64,000 nucleotides of DNA from Rhizobium sp. L51/94 (GCF_019355555.1 NZ_CP072141.1:2846001-2910000), one strand, 5' to 3'; positions 16,757 through 25,844 are shown, counted from the first letter of the stretch. Program-made: numbers and translations. The notes: generated by a model from the letters alone, not told the origin.

Positions 16757-18163
16757 ATGTACCAATACGATCTTATTGTTGTCGGCAGCGGTCCGGCTGG
16801 CCGCAGGGGCGCCATTCAGGCTGCCAAGCTCGGCAAGACGGTTCTGGTCATCGAGCAGGGCAAGCGCGTCGGCGGCGTCTCCGTCCACACTGGCACCATC
16901 CCTTCGAAGACACTGCGCGAAACGGCGCTCAACCTGTCCGGCTGGCGGGAACGCGGCTTCTATGGCCGCGCCTACCGCGTCAAGCAGCAGATCAGCGCCG
17001 AAGACCTGCGCCGCCGCCTGCTGATCACCCTCGACCACGAGGTCGAGGTGCTTGAGCACCAGTTCGCCCGCAATCACGTCCAGCACGTTCGCGGCAAGGC
17101 GAGCTTCGTCGATCCACGCACGATCGAAATCACCAAGGACGACGGCGAGGTCGTGCGGGCGACTGCGACCAGCATCCTGCTTGCCGTCGGCACAAAACCA
17201 TTCCGCCCGAGCTACATGCCGTTCGACCACCAGACCGTGCTCGACAGCGACGAAATCCTCGAGATGGAAACGCTGCCGCGCTCGCTGATCGTCATCGGCG
17301 CCGGCGTCATCGGTATCGAATACGCGACGATCTTCTCTTCCCTCGACACGCAGGTCACACTTCTGGATCCGAAATCGACGATGCTCGACTTCATCGACAA
17401 GGAGATCGTTGAGGATTTCACCTACCAGCTGCGCGACCGCAACATGAAGCTGCTGCTCGGACAGAAGGCCGACAAGGTGGAGAAACTCGAAAACGGCAAG
17501 GTCGAGGTCACCCTCGGCAGCGGCCGTCGCCTGGTCACCGACATGGTGCTGTTTGCCGCCGGCCGCATGGGCGCCACCGACGAGCTCAACCTGCCGGCCG
17601 CAGGGCTGGAGGCCGACAGCCGTGGCCGCCTCTCGGTCAACCCTGAAACCTTTGCCACCAGCGTGCCGCACATCTTTGCCGCCGGCGACGTCATCGGCTT
17701 CCCGAGCCTTGCCTCGACCTCGATGGAACAGGGCCGCATCGCTGCCCGCGTTGCCGTCGGCGCCATCGCCAAGGAACCGCAGAAATATTTCCCCTACGGC
17801 ATCTACGCCGTGCCGGAAATCTCCACCTGCGGCCTCACCGAGGAAGAGGTCAAGGAACGCGGCATCCCATACGAATGCGGCATCGCCCGCTTCCGCGAAA
17901 CCTCGCGCGGCCACATCATGGGGCTGGATACCGGCCTGCTGAAGATGATCTTCTCCTTGAAAACCCGCCGCCTGCTCGGCGTCCACATCGTCGGCGAAGG
18001 CGCAACCGAGCTGGTCCATATCGGCCAGGCCGTGCTCAACCTGAAGGGCACCGTCGAGTATTTCGTCGAGAACACCTTCAACTACCCGACGCTGGCCGAA
18101 GCCTACAAGATCGCAGGCCTCGACGCTGGCAACCGTATGGGCGACATCAAGTCGGAGCTTTGA
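16757..18163 (+). CDS. sthA: Soluble pyridine nucleotide transhydrogenase (Si-specific)
   Basis: A 468-aa flavoprotein transferring hydride between NADPH and NAD+. The FAD motif VVGSGPAGRRGAI is at the N-terminus, the NAD(P) motif VIGAGVIGIEYA sits mid-protein, and the FAD-binding HIFAAGDVIGFPSLA comes later. The position of the redox-active cysteine pair of disulfide reductases reads GVSVHTGTIPSKTL, with no cysteines, which fits transhydrogenase as opposed to lipoamide or glutathione reductase. The ATG at 16757 gives the canonical YDLIVVG start. A perfect hairpin follows the stop. Confidence 0.93.
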   Translation: MYQYDLIVVGSGPAGRRGAIQAAKLGKTVLVIEQGKRVGGVSVHTGTIPSKTLRETALNLSGWRERGFYGRAYRVKQQISAEDLRRRLLITLDHEVEVLEHQFARNHVQHVRGKASFVDPRTIEITKDDGEVVRATATSILLAVGTKPFRPSYMPFDHQTVLDSDEILEMETLPRSLIVIGAGVIGIEYATIFSSLDTQVTLLDPKSTMLDFIDKEIVEDFTYQLRDRNMKLLLGQKADKVEKLENGKVEVTLGSGRRLVTDMVLFAAGRMGATDELNLPAAGLEADSRGRLSVNPETFATSVPHIFAAGDVIGFPSLASTSMEQGRIAARVAVGAIAKEPQKYFPYGIYAVPEISTCGLTEEEVKERGIPYECGIARFRETSRGHIMGLDTGLLKMIFSLKTRRLLGVHIVGEGATELVHIGQAVLNLKGTVEYFVENTFNYPTLAEAYKIAGLDAGNRMGDIKSEL

Positions 18164-18169
18164 GGGTTT

Positions 18170-18191
18170 TCAACCGGCTGAAACCGGTTGA
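18170..18191 (+). terminator. Hairpin after sthA
   Basis: TCAACCGG (18170-18177) and CCGGTTGA (18184-18191) form a perfect 8-bp stem with the 6-nt loop CTGAAA, 6 nt after the sthA stop. There is no U-tail, so it may end or stabilise the sthA transcript. Confidence 0.5.
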
Positions 18192-18643
18192 GCCTAACGA
18201 TCGCGGAAAAAACCACGCGATGGGAGCCATCGGTGGGATCGAGCGGAAAGTCGGAACAGGCGCTGAAAGCTGCCTCGCAGCGGTAGTGGGTCGTTCAGTC
18301 TCTAAGTGACACCTCTCAGCGCCTCCCGTCCGGCCTGACACCGCCGGGTGGGACCCTCCACACCCGCCAGCCGCTCCCATTCGACCGGCTGACAGGTGCG
18401 TCTGCACCGCTGCATACAAGAGGTCCGTCGTAGCCCATTCGCCACGCTTTTCCTCTGGAGGTGACCGTACCTGCGGTCGGAAAAGCAGCCTGCGTCCTGC
18501 CCCATCCCCAAACCGGCCCCGCTGAAACTGCCACGCCTGACAGCCACATCGGGACGATTGGAATATATTCCTATTTTCCGAAAATAGGAAGAGAAATTTT
18601 ACCGGGTGCAAGATTGACGTCGGTTAGCCCCTGCGCCAGCACG
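18192..18643. other. Non-coding stretch between sthA and the repeat pair
   Basis: About 450 nt with no reading frame I would support: the short open frames are Arg/Pro/Ser-rich and lack ribosome-binding sites. Near 18561-18596 an AT-rich patch contains the inverted repeat CCTATTTTC/GAAAATAGG (18570-18591). No promoter or RNA could be assigned. Confidence 0.4.
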
Positions 18644-18813
18644 CCCCCCTCTGTCACCGCGTGACATCTCCCCCACAAGGGGGGAGATTGGCCGGGGCAA
18701 CTTTCTATCGCAAAACCAGTACCGAACTCACAGCGCCCTTCTGGTAAACCGCAACCTATCGGCTGATCTCCCCCCTCGTGGGGGAGATGTCGGCGTCGCC
18801 GACAGAGGGGGGT
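18644..18813. repeat. Inverted pair of rhizobial palindromic intergenic repeats
   Basis: Two related units face each other. Unit 1 (18644-18690) reads CCCCCCTCTGTC, a GTCAC/GTGAC hairpin and the palindrome ATCTCCCCC-ACAAG-GGGGGAGAT. Unit 2 (about 18765-18813) carries the reverse complement: ATCTCCCCC-CTCGT-GGGGGAGAT, then a GTCGGCG/CGCCGAC hairpin and GACAGAGGGGGG. About 75 nt of unrelated sequence separates them. Palindromic units of this CTCCCCC-type are scattered between genes in many Rhizobiaceae genomes. No gene is inside. The pair could fold into a large cruciform. Confidence 0.75.
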
Positions 18814-18847
18814 GGCGCCACGCGCCGGATACCCGCCGCCCCAAACG

Positions 18848-18880
18848 CAAAAAGGCCCCGCCGCGAACGGCAGGGCCTTC
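18848..18880 (-). terminator. Rho-independent terminator of tig
   Basis: Read on the minus strand, AAGGCCCTGCCG pairs with CGGCGGGGCCTT around a UUCG tetraloop and runs into TTTTT. It lies 26 nt after the tig stop. Confidence 0.88.
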
Positions 18881-18905
18881 AAAACTTGCAGAGAGTTCCG
18901 AAGAA

Positions 18906-20393
18906 TTACTCGGCGGTGTCGTCGGTTGCCTTCTTCTTCGAAGCGGCCTTTTTCTTCGGAGCGGCTTCTTCGCCTTCGGCTTCTTCAGCCTTGGAAGCTT
19001 CTGCCTTGGCAGCCTTCTTCTTCGGCGCCTTCTTGCCTTCGCTCTTCTCGGTGCTGTCGTCGTCTTCGGCGAGCAGCGCTTCCTTGGTGACCGTCTTGTC
19101 CGTCACGTCGACTTCGGAGAGCAGGTGGTCGATGACCTTTTCTTCGAAGATCGGCGCGCGCAGGTTGGCGGATGCGCCGGGCGTGTTGCGGAAGAATTCC
19201 AGGATTTCCTTTTCCTGGCCCGGGAACTGGCGGAGCTGTTCGTAGAGCGCGCGCTGCAGTTCGTCTTCGCTGACTTCGATGCCGGCCTTTTCGCCGATTT
19301 CGGAGAGAACGAGGCCGAGGCGGACGCGGCGTTCGGCAAGCTTCAGATACTCGGCGCGAGCTGCTTCTTCGGTCGTGTCTTCGTCTTCGAAGGTCTTGCC
19401 GCTTTCACCGAGATCGGTCTGGATCTGGCGCCAGATGCTTTCGAATTCGGCTTCGACGAGCTTCTGCGGGGTGTCGAACTGATACATCTCGTCGAGCTGG
19501 TCGAGGATCTGGCGCTTGACCTTCTGGCGCGTGACCGAGCCGTACTGGCTTTCGATCTGGCCGCGAACGATTTCCTTCAGGCGATCGGCCGATTCGAGGC
19601 CGAGTTTTGTGGCCAGTTCGTCATTGATCTCGGTGGCGGCGGCAGAGGCCACGTCCTTGATCGTCAGATCGAAGGTGGCTTCCTTGCCGGCCAGGTTCTT
19701 GGCTGGGTATTCGCTCGGGAAGGTGACCGTGATGACCTTCTCGTCGCCAGCCTTGACGCCGACGAGCTGCTCTTCGAAGCCCGGGATGAAGCGGTTCGAG
19801 CCGATGATCAGCTCGGCATTTTCGTCCTTGCCGCCTTCGAAGGCTTCGCCGTCGACCTTGCCGAGGTAGTCGAGGGTAACGCGGTCGCCATCGGCAGCAG
19901 CGCCTTCTTTGGTCTCGTAGGTGCGGGCGCTCTCGGCAATCTTCATGATCTGCTCGGTCACTTCGTCTTCGCCGATCTCGGCGACTTCGCGGATGACCTT
20001 GATGCCGTTGACCGGCTTCAGTTCGATCGCAGGGATGACTTCGTAGGACAGCGTGAATTCGAAGTCGGCTTCGGCAGCGAGGATCTTCTCGGCTTCGTCC
20101 TTGTCTTCGGTCATGGCGATTTCAGGCTGGGTGGCAGACTTTTCGCCGCGGCCGGTGAGGATCTGCGCCGGCTGGTCGCGAACGATCTCGTTGACGAGAT
20201 CGGCCATGATCGACTTGCCGTACATCTTCTTCAGATGCGCTGGCGGGACCTTGCCGGGACGGAAGCCGTTGATCTTGACCTTGTCCTTGACCTCTGCAAG
20301 GCGCTCGTTCATGCGGCCTTCCATGTCCTTGGCCGGAATTACGACCTTGATTTCGCGCTTCAGCCCTTCAGCCAGCGTTTCGATAACCTGCAT
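18906..20393 (-). CDS. tig: Trigger factor
   Basis: A 495-aa ribosome-associated chaperone and peptidyl-prolyl isomerase. The N-terminal domain has the ribosome-docking signature GFRPGKVP. A central FKBP-type domain spans about residues 160-245 ([27 protein letters not shown]). The C-terminal substrate-binding arms follow. The last ~50 residues are a Lys/Ala/Glu-rich tail ([14 protein letters not shown]), an extension common in rhizobial trigger factors. The ATG at 20393 gives [10 protein letters not shown]; a second ATG lies 5 codons upstream. It is monocistronic, with a strong terminator. Confidence 0.97.
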   Translation of the reverse strand: MQVIETLAEGLKREIKVVIPAKDMEGRMNERLAEVKDKVKINGFRPGKVPPAHLKKMYGKSIMADLVNEIVRDQPAQILTGRGEKSATQPEIAMTEDKDEAEKILAAEADFEFTLSYEVIPAIELKPVNGIKVIREVAEIGEDEVTEQIMKIAESARTYETKEGAAADGDRVTLDYLGKVDGEAFEGGKDENAELIIGSNRFIPGFEEQLVGVKAGDEKVITVTFPSEYPAKNLAGKEATFDLTIKDVASAAATEINDELATKLGLESADRLKEIVRGQIESQYGSVTRQKVKRQILDQLDEMYQFDTPQKLVEAEFESIWRQIQTDLGESGKTFEDEDTTEEAARAEYLKLAERRVRLGLVLSEIGEKAGIEVSEDELQRALYEQLRQFPGQEKEILEFFRNTPGASANLRAPIFEEKVIDHLLSEVDVTDKTVTKEALLAEDDDSTEKSEGKKAPKKKAAKAEASKAEEAEGEEAAPKKKAASKKKATDDTAE

Positions 20394-20582
20394 TTTCTCA
20401 ACCTTCATTTCGTAGCGGCGGTGCCCAGACAGCCGTTCGTTTCAATGAGCACGACGCCGGACCGACGACCGGGCGTGGCTTTTCATGCAATTCTCAAACA
20501 TTTTGCAGGAGGCAAAATGGCGCGTCTTCTCGCAAGCCTTCGGATGAGACTGTATCAGCCTCCCCCGGCAGCAAAGCAGCCT

Positions 20583-20667
<85 letters not shown>

Positions 20668-20809
20668 GTCCCTAAAACCGCATAGCAATGCCTACGCATG
20701 AGGCCTTCCGGAGCGCGGCGTCTCTATATCACCCGTTTCAAACCGCGCAAAGGAAAAATGACAGTTGTGCGGACAGGATCGGGCAATCCCCGATTTTGTT
20801 CGAAAAGCC

Positions 20810-21412
20810 TCAGTATAGCGGCTCTTCATACACAGGCTTGTTGTCGAGAAGCAGGGCTTTGATCTGTGCCGTGCCAGCCGGCGATACGCGGGCGGAGATG
20901 GCCATCCGGCCGCCCAGCGGCGCCTGCTCGAGCCTATGCCCCTCGCCTTCCGGCACGTAATAGCTCTCGATCCCGTAATCGACCCGGATCGTCGCGGTAT
21001 CTGCCGTCGGGCGATAATCGAAGGGCTTGCTGGCAAGCACGACGGTGCCGTCCTTTGGCGCCAACGGCACGAAGGATGATTCGGCGATGCCCCAGTAGCC
21101 ATCTGCCTGCTTTGTCAGCCGCACCGAAAGCGTCTGCTCGCCCGCGACGGGAGGCCGCTCGCCCACCAGCGTCGACACCGGCACATTCGAGATATCGTAA
21201 TTGAGGATGACGTAGTCGCCGCGCAGAAGATCGCGCGGATCGACCGGCGATGCCTTCAGCAGCACCTCGGAGCCGTTTCGCAGGATCGTCGCGCGGCTGA
21301 CGATCATGGTGCCGATCACAACAGTCTGCAGCAGCGCCAAAGCGATGGCGGCGATATAGGCGCGGCGGGCGAACGGCCGGCTCTCGCTGGCGGCGTCGAT
21401 CAGAAAGCTCAT
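20810..21412 (-). CDS. GDYXXLXY-domain membrane-anchored protein
   Basis: A 200-aa protein with one N-terminal transmembrane helix (YIAAIALALLQTVVIGTMIV) and an extracytoplasmic domain containing RDLLRGDYVILNYDIS, the GDY-x2-L-x-Y signature that names this family. The function of the family is not known. The ATG overlaps the stop of the upstream DUF2157 gene by 4 nt (ATGA), so the two are translated together. The same pairing is seen in other bacteria, which suggests a two-protein membrane unit (inference). Confidence 0.88.
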   Translation of the reverse strand: MSFLIDAASESRPFARRAYIAAIALALLQTVVIGTMIVSRATILRNGSEVLLKASPVDPRDLLRGDYVILNYDISNVPVSTLVGERPPVAGEQTLSVRLTKQADGYWGIAESSFVPLAPKDGTVVLASKPFDYRPTADTATIRVDYGIESYYVPEGEGHRLEQAPLGGRMAISARVSPAGTAQIKALLLDNKPVYEEPLY

Positions 21413-22512
21413 GGCGTGACCTCCGGCGACGGGCTTGCAAAACGGCGTTCCACGCGGATCACCAGCCAGGCGACGACCGCAACCAGGAGCCCGGCAACCA
21501 GGAAGAAGCCCGATGTCCCGATGATCGAGCCGATGGTTTCGGAGGCGAGAAACAGGATCTCGCCGGCAAACACCAGATAACCGGTGTAGCGCACCGCGCC
21601 GTTGTCACGCCCGCAGAGAGTGATGGCGCCGACCGCGATGGCAAGCGTCGCAAGACCCAGCGCAATGAGGCGGGGTCCGCTGACGATCTCGATATGCAGC
21701 AGCAGAAGACCGATAGCGACGATGCAGAATGTGTAGAAGGCCGGCGTCGGCCCGGCGGTGCGCAGCATTCCGGCCAGCGGCGGAAGCGGAACGGCGACGC
21801 ACAGGAAGGCGACAAGCCCGATGGCTGTGTAGAGCACCGCCATCCCCAATCCGTCGTTCAGGGAATAGATCCAGGTGAGCCAGCCGATCAACAGCAGGTA
21901 GACCAGATGCCGCGCCCGCGCGGCGCCGGTATAATAGATCAGCGCCAGCACGATGGCAGCCATCAGCGGCGGCGCATAGGGCGGCCAGCCGATCCAGTTC
22001 GAAAGATTGTTTTCGAGATAGAGCGCGAAATAGCCCCAGGCGAGAAAGCCGGCAACCACGACTTGGCTGCCGGAGCGAAACATCAGCGCCGAGAGGCAGG
22101 CAAGCCCGAACCACAGCAGCACCATCGTCATCTCGTCGCCCGAAAGATGATACATCTGCGCCACCAGCGACACCGCGCCGCCAAAGCTAAGGGTGGCAAG
22201 CAGCAGCATGGCGGCGGCCAGCGACGTCTGGTTGCGGGAGGAGAAGGCGGCACCGGACAGATAGAAGCTCCAGATCAGCACCAGGCACCCGACGACCCGA
22301 ACCAACCTCGGTATGGCCTCCCAGTTGGAAGCAACCAGCAGCAGGATGGCTGATGCCACCAGCAGCGCTGCCAGCACCGCGAGAACTCTCCCGAGGCTGA
22401 AGCTCGCCGGACGACTGTCGTAATCCGCCATGATGGCAGCTGCCTGGTCGCTTTCGAGCAAGCCCTTTTCCACCCAGCCGCCGAGATCTCTCTGAAGTCT
22501 GCCGCGATACAT
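21409..22512 (-). CDS. DUF2157 multi-pass membrane protein
   Basis: A 367-aa integral membrane protein. The cytoplasmic N-terminus (YRGRLQRDLGGWVEKGLL, then DQAAAIMADYDSR) is the DUF2157 signature. It is followed by about ten hydrophobic helices, such as VLAVLAALLVASAILLLVAS and LLATLSFGGAVSLVAQMYHL. Function unknown. The ATG at 22512 is preferred because it puts DUF2157 at the N-terminus; the frame continues upstream to 22614. It is coupled by a 4-nt overlap to the GDYXXLXY gene. Expression may start in the gap shared with the sRNA region. Confidence 0.87.
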   Translation of the reverse strand: MYRGRLQRDLGGWVEKGLLESDQAAAIMADYDSRPASFSLGRVLAVLAALLVASAILLLVASNWEAIPRLVRVVGCLVLIWSFYLSGAAFSSRNQTSLAAAMLLLATLSFGGAVSLVAQMYHLSGDEMTMVLLWFGLACLSALMFRSGSQVVVAGFLAWGYFALYLENNLSNWIGWPPYAPPLMAAIVLALIYYTGAARARHLVYLLLIGWLTWIYSLNDGLGMAVLYTAIGLVAFLCVAVPLPPLAGMLRTAGPTPAFYTFCIVAIGLLLLHIEIVSGPRLIALGLATLAIAVGAITLCGRDNGAVRYTGYLVFAGEILFLASETIGSIIGTSGFFLVAGLLVAVVAWLVIRVERRFASPSPEVTP

Positions 22513-22838
22513 TACTGCCTCATGCTGCACCCGGCGCCATCCGCCTCGCCATTCTCTATAGCGACCAAATGTGGCAGGTGGCAAATGCTGGCAGGCCTGG
22601 CTTTTTCGCTGCACGACATCCGGAGGCGTGGGAATTTAACGCTCCGTTAGGATCACTACATTATACTCGACTAATGGAGTGTTGATTGAGCAATCAGATA
22701 TGCGCCAGTGGCATGCCTGGCAATCGGTTGCAGCTTGGTAAACCCCGATATCTCGCCGGCGAAAGTGCGGCTCTCGGGTAATTCGAAGCAACCGACCGAT
22801 CGTACGCAGACTGATACGCAGACCGAGTTCGTGACGTT
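22513..22838. other. Gap between DUF2157 gene and sRNA
   Basis: About 325 nt without a supported gene. It must hold the minus-strand promoter of the DUF2157-GDYXXLXY unit and the plus-strand promoter of the sRNA. TATACT at 22663-22668 is a possible -10, but no good -35 is placed before it. A TGATTG-AGC-AATCA inverted repeat lies at 22684-22697. Confidence 0.4.
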
Positions 22839-22951
22839 TCGGAGCCGATCTTCCTCCCCCGTTGCTCCGATTGATCAGCAGCCCTCCCCCATCCCTTGCT
22901 GATCCCCGCAAACAATGCCCACAGCTCCTCCCGCTGTGGGCATTGTTTTTT
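22839..22951 (+). ncRNA. Putative alpha-r14-type trans-acting sRNA with three anti-SD loops
   Basis: Three consecutive hairpins are visible. SL1: CGGAGC (22840-22845)/GCTCCG (22864-22869), with CCTCCCCC in the loop. SL2: GATCAGCA (22873-22880)/TGCTGATC (22897-22904), with CCCTCCCCC in a 16-nt loop. SL3: AAACAATGCCCACAG (22910-22924)/CTGTGGGCATTGTTT (22934-22948), with loop CTCCTCCCG, running into a T-tail as terminator. A CU-rich anti-Shine-Dalgarno motif in every loop is the hallmark of the rhizobial alpha-r14 family, whose S. meliloti member I recall as lying next to tig. The 5' end is not determined. Such RNAs base-pair with ribosome-binding sites of transport and metabolism mRNAs. Confidence 0.8.
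22910..22951 (+). terminator. Rho-independent terminator of the sRNA
   Basis: A 15-bp perfect stem with a 9-nt loop and a run of Ts, the strongest intrinsic terminator in the window. It doubles as the third stem-loop of the sRNA. Confidence 0.93.
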
Positions 22952-23253
22952 CAGTCACGAGCCGGGCCTTCGGGCATCAGTGACGATGTCCAGGCAGCCT
23001 ACGCCGAGCGAAACGCCAATAGCGACCCACTCCCGCTGCACCCACGCACCCCGCGCTTCTTGCAATGCGACAATTGCGCACATTTTATAACCAATCATGG
23101 TGCAAATAGTGGCAAGCAATGCGTCCTGCGCATGGGTGACATGATGCATTGACGCTTTTGGTTTTCGCGGCATGCGTTATATTCAGCCTCAGTAGAAAGA
23201 AGCCAGCACAACGATTGCTGCTGGCGGATCAAACCCTCGGAAAGGGGATTACC
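22952..23253. other. Gap between sRNA and first DUF1127 gene
   Basis: About 300 nt. It contains a hairpin CCAGCA/TGCTGG (23202-23224) in the presumed 5' UTR of the DUF1127 gene, and a candidate promoter: TTTTGG then TATATT (about 23176-23181), spacing 16. A minus-strand open frame of 72 codons (22955-23173) is not convincing as a gene. Otherwise nothing is seen. Confidence 0.4.
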
Positions 23254-23400
23254 ATGAACATCACCCGCTCTTACAACAACTGGCGCAAGTATCGTCAGAC
23301 CGTTACCGAACTCGGCCGCATGAGCACACGCGAACTGCACGACCTCGGCATCGACCGTTCTGACATCCACCGCGTTGCCCGCGAAGCCACCGGTCGCTAA
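23254..23400 (+). CDS. DUF1127 small basic protein (48 aa)
   Basis: A 48-residue protein, positively charged and Arg-rich, with the DUF1127 core: YNNWRKYRQTVTELGRMS, then TRELHDLGIDRSDI. It has the W-x2-Y/R-x7-L-x2-L/M-x3-L-x-D-I/L-G-I pattern of the family. Start is ATG with AAGGGG 7 nt upstream. It ends in a strong terminator, so it is monocistronic. DUF1127 proteins in Rhodobacter (CcaF1) and Agrobacterium have been linked to RNA binding, sRNA turnover and phosphate or carbon responses. A similar role here is inference, strengthened by the anti-SD sRNA 300 nt upstream. Confidence 0.92.
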   Translation: MNITRSYNNWRKYRQTVTELGRMSTRELHDLGIDRSDIHRVAREATGR

Positions 23401-23436
23401 AATAGACCCTGGCATCGCCATCAGCGATCGCCTTAC

Positions 23437-23475
23437 AACGCCCGTTGCGGACCCCGCGGCGGGCGTTCTTTTTTG
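23437..23475 (+). terminator. Terminator after the first DUF1127 gene
   Basis: AACGCCCG (23437-23444) pairs with CGGGCGTT (23460-23467), with an inner GCGG/CCGC extension, followed by CTTTTTTG. It begins 36 nt after the stop. Confidence 0.88.
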
Positions 23476-23689
23476 TCTTCTATCAACCCGCGCGGCGACA
23501 CTGAAAACCGCGCTCTTTTGTCGCCTAAATTTTAAGTCGCGACTGTTATTTATGCGGCGTAGTGCACAAACGCATGGCAGTAGCCTTTTAATTGCACTGC
23601 ACATTTTTCGGTCTATCGCCTATATGGAGGTCAATCGATGACACGGCAATCAAGCCTGTCTCAAACCTGATAGAACCGAGGATACCACC

Positions 23690-23833
23690 ATGAACCCGAT
23701 CCGCATTGCCAAGAGCTGGATTTCCTACCGCCGCACACTGAGCGAACTCGGCAGCCTGTCGAACCAGACGCTCTCCGACATCGGCATCAGCCGCTACGAA
23801 ATCCGCAACATCGCCAACCGCTCGTTCCGTTAA
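23690..23833 (+). CDS. DUF1127 small basic protein (47 aa), second copy
   Basis: A 47-residue paralogue of the protein at 23254: AKSWISYRRTLSELGSLS, then NQTLSDIGISRYEIRNIA. It shares the Trp, the R-x-T-x-x-E-L-G core and the L-x-D-I-G-I turn with its neighbour, but has a different C-terminus (NRSFR). It is too short to stand out in an ORF scan but has the ATG at 23690 just after GAGGATACCACC. The preceding 215 nt are AT-rich and likely hold its own promoter; TTGCAC near 23594 may be the -35. It ends in its own terminator. Confidence 0.92.
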   Translation: MNPIRIAKSWISYRRTLSELGSLSNQTLSDIGISRYEIRNIANRSFR

Positions 23834-23854
23834 TAGTCTACGGAACGTTCTTCT

Positions 23855-23884
23855 AAAAACGGCGCCTTGGTGGCGCCGTTTTTG
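23855..23884 (+). terminator. Terminator after the second DUF1127 gene
   Basis: AAAAACGGCGCC pairs with GGCGCCGTTTTT around TTGGT, giving a symmetrical hairpin with U-tail 22 nt after the stop. It could work in both directions. Confidence 0.93.
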
Positions 23885-23946
23885 ATTCTCCCGTTTTTGG
23901 TTCCGGGTGATTGGAAGCGGCGAGCCATCGTGCTATTCAGCCGCCC

Positions 23947-25392
23947 ATGAAAACAACCCTATCTCCCATCCACGTCATCGGCGGCGGCCTTGCAGGCTCG
24001 GAAGCCGCTTGGCAGATCGCAGCCTCCGGTATCCCGGTCATCCTGCACGAAATGCGCGGCGTTCGCGGCACCGATGCTCATAAGGGCGACGACCTCGCAG
24101 AACTCGTCTGCTCCAATTCCTTTCGCTCCGACGATGCCAGCAGCAATGCCGTCGGCGTCATCCATGCGGAAATGCGGCTGGCCGGTTCGCTGATCATGGC
24201 CTGCGCCGATCGCAACCAGGTGCCGGCCGGCGGCGCACTTGCCGTCGATCGTGACGGCTTTGCAGCCGATGTCACCCGTGAGATCGAAAGCAACCCGCTG
24301 ATTACCGTCGTTCGCGAGGAAATCACCGGCCTGCCCCCGAAGGAATGGGATCAGGCGATCATTGCCACCGGCCCCCTGACCGCACCGAGCCTTGCTGCCG
24401 CGATCCAGGAGGAAACAGGTGCCGATGCGCTGGCCTTCTTCGATGCGATTGCGCCGATCGTCTATCGCGACAGCATCGACATGGATATCTGCTGGTTCCA
24501 GTCACGCTACGACAAGGTAGGCCCCGGCGGTGACGGCAAGGACTACATCAACTGTCCTATGGACGAAGCCCAGTACAATGCCTTCATCGATGCGCTGATC
24601 GGAGGCGATGCCGTCGGCTTCAAGGAATGGGAAGGCACCCCCTATTTCGACGGATGCCTGCCGATCGAGGTGATGGCCGAACGCGGCCGCGAGACGCTTC
24701 GTCACGGCCCGATGAAGCCGATGGGGCTGACAAACGCTCACAACCCGACCGTCAAGGCCTATGCCGTCGTCCAGCTTCGCCAGGACAATGCGCTGGGTTC
24801 GCTCTACAACATGGTCGGCTTCCAGACGAAACTGAAATACGGCGCGCAGGCAGATATCTTTCGCATGATCCCCGGCCTGCAGAATGCCGAGTTTGCCCGC
24901 CTCGGCGGCCTTCACCGCAATACGTACATCCACTCGCCGGTGCTGCTCGATCACTCGCTGGCGCTGAAGTCGCGGCCCGGCCTGCGCTTCGCCGGCCAAA
25001 TCACCGGCTGCGAGGGTTATGTCGAAAGTGCCAGCATCGGGCTTCTCGCCGGACGGTTCGCAGCTGCCGAACGCCACGGAAACACGCCGAGCCTGCCGCC
25101 AGCCACCACTGCGCTCGGCGCACTTCTCAACCACATTACCGGTGGCCATATCGTCAGTGACGAGGAGCCCGGCAAGCGCTCGTTCCAGCCGATGAACATC
25201 AATTTCGGATTGTTCCCGGAACTCGAACCCGGTTCGATCGTCAAGCCGGAAGGCATCAAGCGCTTTCGCGGCAAGGACAAGACGATCATGAAGCGCCAGC
25301 TGGTGGCAAAGAGGGCGCTGGCGGATTGCGCTCGATGGCTCGGTCTTGAGCCGGCTGCCGAACCCGTCGAGGCCATGGCCGTTCAGGGCTGA
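23947..25392 (+). CDS. trmFO: Methylenetetrahydrofolate-tRNA-(uracil-5-)-methyltransferase
   Basis: A 481-aa FAD- and folate-dependent enzyme making ribothymidine at position 54 of tRNA. The N-terminal FAD motif is [14 protein letters not shown]. The two family cysteines are in [12 protein letters not shown] (Cys55) and [13 protein letters not shown]. Further family blocks are [29 protein letters not shown] and [16 protein letters not shown]. The ATG at 23947 gives [14 protein letters not shown]; upstream codons to 23911 are unlikely. The 3' end overlaps the convergent membrane-protein gene by 10 nt. Confidence 0.97.
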   Translation: MKTTLSPIHVIGGGLAGSEAAWQIAASGIPVILHEMRGVRGTDAHKGDDLAELVCSNSFRSDDASSNAVGVIHAEMRLAGSLIMACADRNQVPAGGALAVDRDGFAADVTREIESNPLITVVREEITGLPPKEWDQAIIATGPLTAPSLAAAIQEETGADALAFFDAIAPIVYRDSIDMDICWFQSRYDKVGPGGDGKDYINCPMDEAQYNAFIDALIGGDAVGFKEWEGTPYFDGCLPIEVMAERGRETLRHGPMKPMGLTNAHNPTVKAYAVVQLRQDNALGSLYNMVGFQTKLKYGAQADIFRMIPGLQNAEFARLGGLHRNTYIHSPVLLDHSLALKSRPGLRFAGQITGCEGYVESASIGLLAGRFAAAERHGNTPSLPPATTALGALLNHITGGHIVSDEEPGKRSFQPMNINFGLFPELEPGSIVKPEGIKRFRGKDKTIMKRQLVAKRALADCARWLGLEPAAEPVEAMAVQG

Positions 25393-25844
25393 TTGGCGGC
25401 CGTCTTTTCCGGCAAGACGAGATCATCGGTCGCGACATAATTGCCGAGCAACCACAGCGACACCTCGGCGGCCTCTTTTGCCGAGGTGAACTCGTAGGTG
25501 CCGTTGTGATGCGGCACGTCGAGGAAATCGATGGTGATGCGGCGCTGGTCGGCCGCGTCCCGCACGCGCGCCCTGCCCGGCTCGATCACGTGGCAGGCGA
25601 AATGCTTGCCGAGATCCTTCATGAAGCCGGCCTTGTTGTCGTGCAGGCGGACGAACAGCGCCTTTCCATCCCTCGTCTTCTGCAACTGGCGGATCGCTTC
25701 GGTCGGGAAGGCCCGGCCGAATTCCAGGATCGCCAGACCGAGGTCATTGAGGCTCTCCTCCTTGTCCTGCGCCACCATGCGGGTGGCGTAAAACCCGAAA
25801 CCGACGACAGCAACAAAGATCGCCAACCAGATGAACATTGCCAT
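25383..25844 (-). CDS. Hypothetical single-pass membrane protein
   Basis: A 153-aa protein. The N-terminal helix [19 protein letters not shown] is either an anchor or an uncleaved signal. It is followed by a soluble alpha/beta domain ([20 protein letters not shown], then [19 protein letters not shown]). No catalytic motif was recognised. It lies between trmFO (convergent, 10-nt overlap) and the phytoene-synthase-like gene (72 nt upstream, same strand). I know of no function; conserved position next to trmFO in rhizobia is my recollection only. Confidence 0.7.
   Translation of the reverse strand: MAMFIWLAIFVAVVGFGFYATRMVAQDKEESLNDLGLAILEFGRAFPTEAIRQLQKTRDGKALFVRLHDNKAGFMKDLGKHFACHVIEPGRARVRDAADQRRITIDFLDVPHHNGTYEFTSAKEAAEVSLWLLGNYVATDDLVLPEKTAANQP

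Noticed and set aside
18302..18611. Short overlapping frames between sthA and the repeats
   Set aside because: Low-complexity Arg/Pro/Ser products, no start signals, several frames equally open; typical of non-coding GC-rich DNA.
22955..23173. 72-codon minus-strand frame between sRNA and DUF1127
   Set aside because: Contains a hydrophobic stretch but no ribosome-binding site, and it overlaps the likely promoter and leader of the DUF1127 gene. Not enough to call a gene.
23375..23641. 88-codon plus-strand frame spanning the first DUF1127 terminator
   Set aside because: It includes an intrinsic terminator and begins inside the DUF1127 gene in another frame; not coding.
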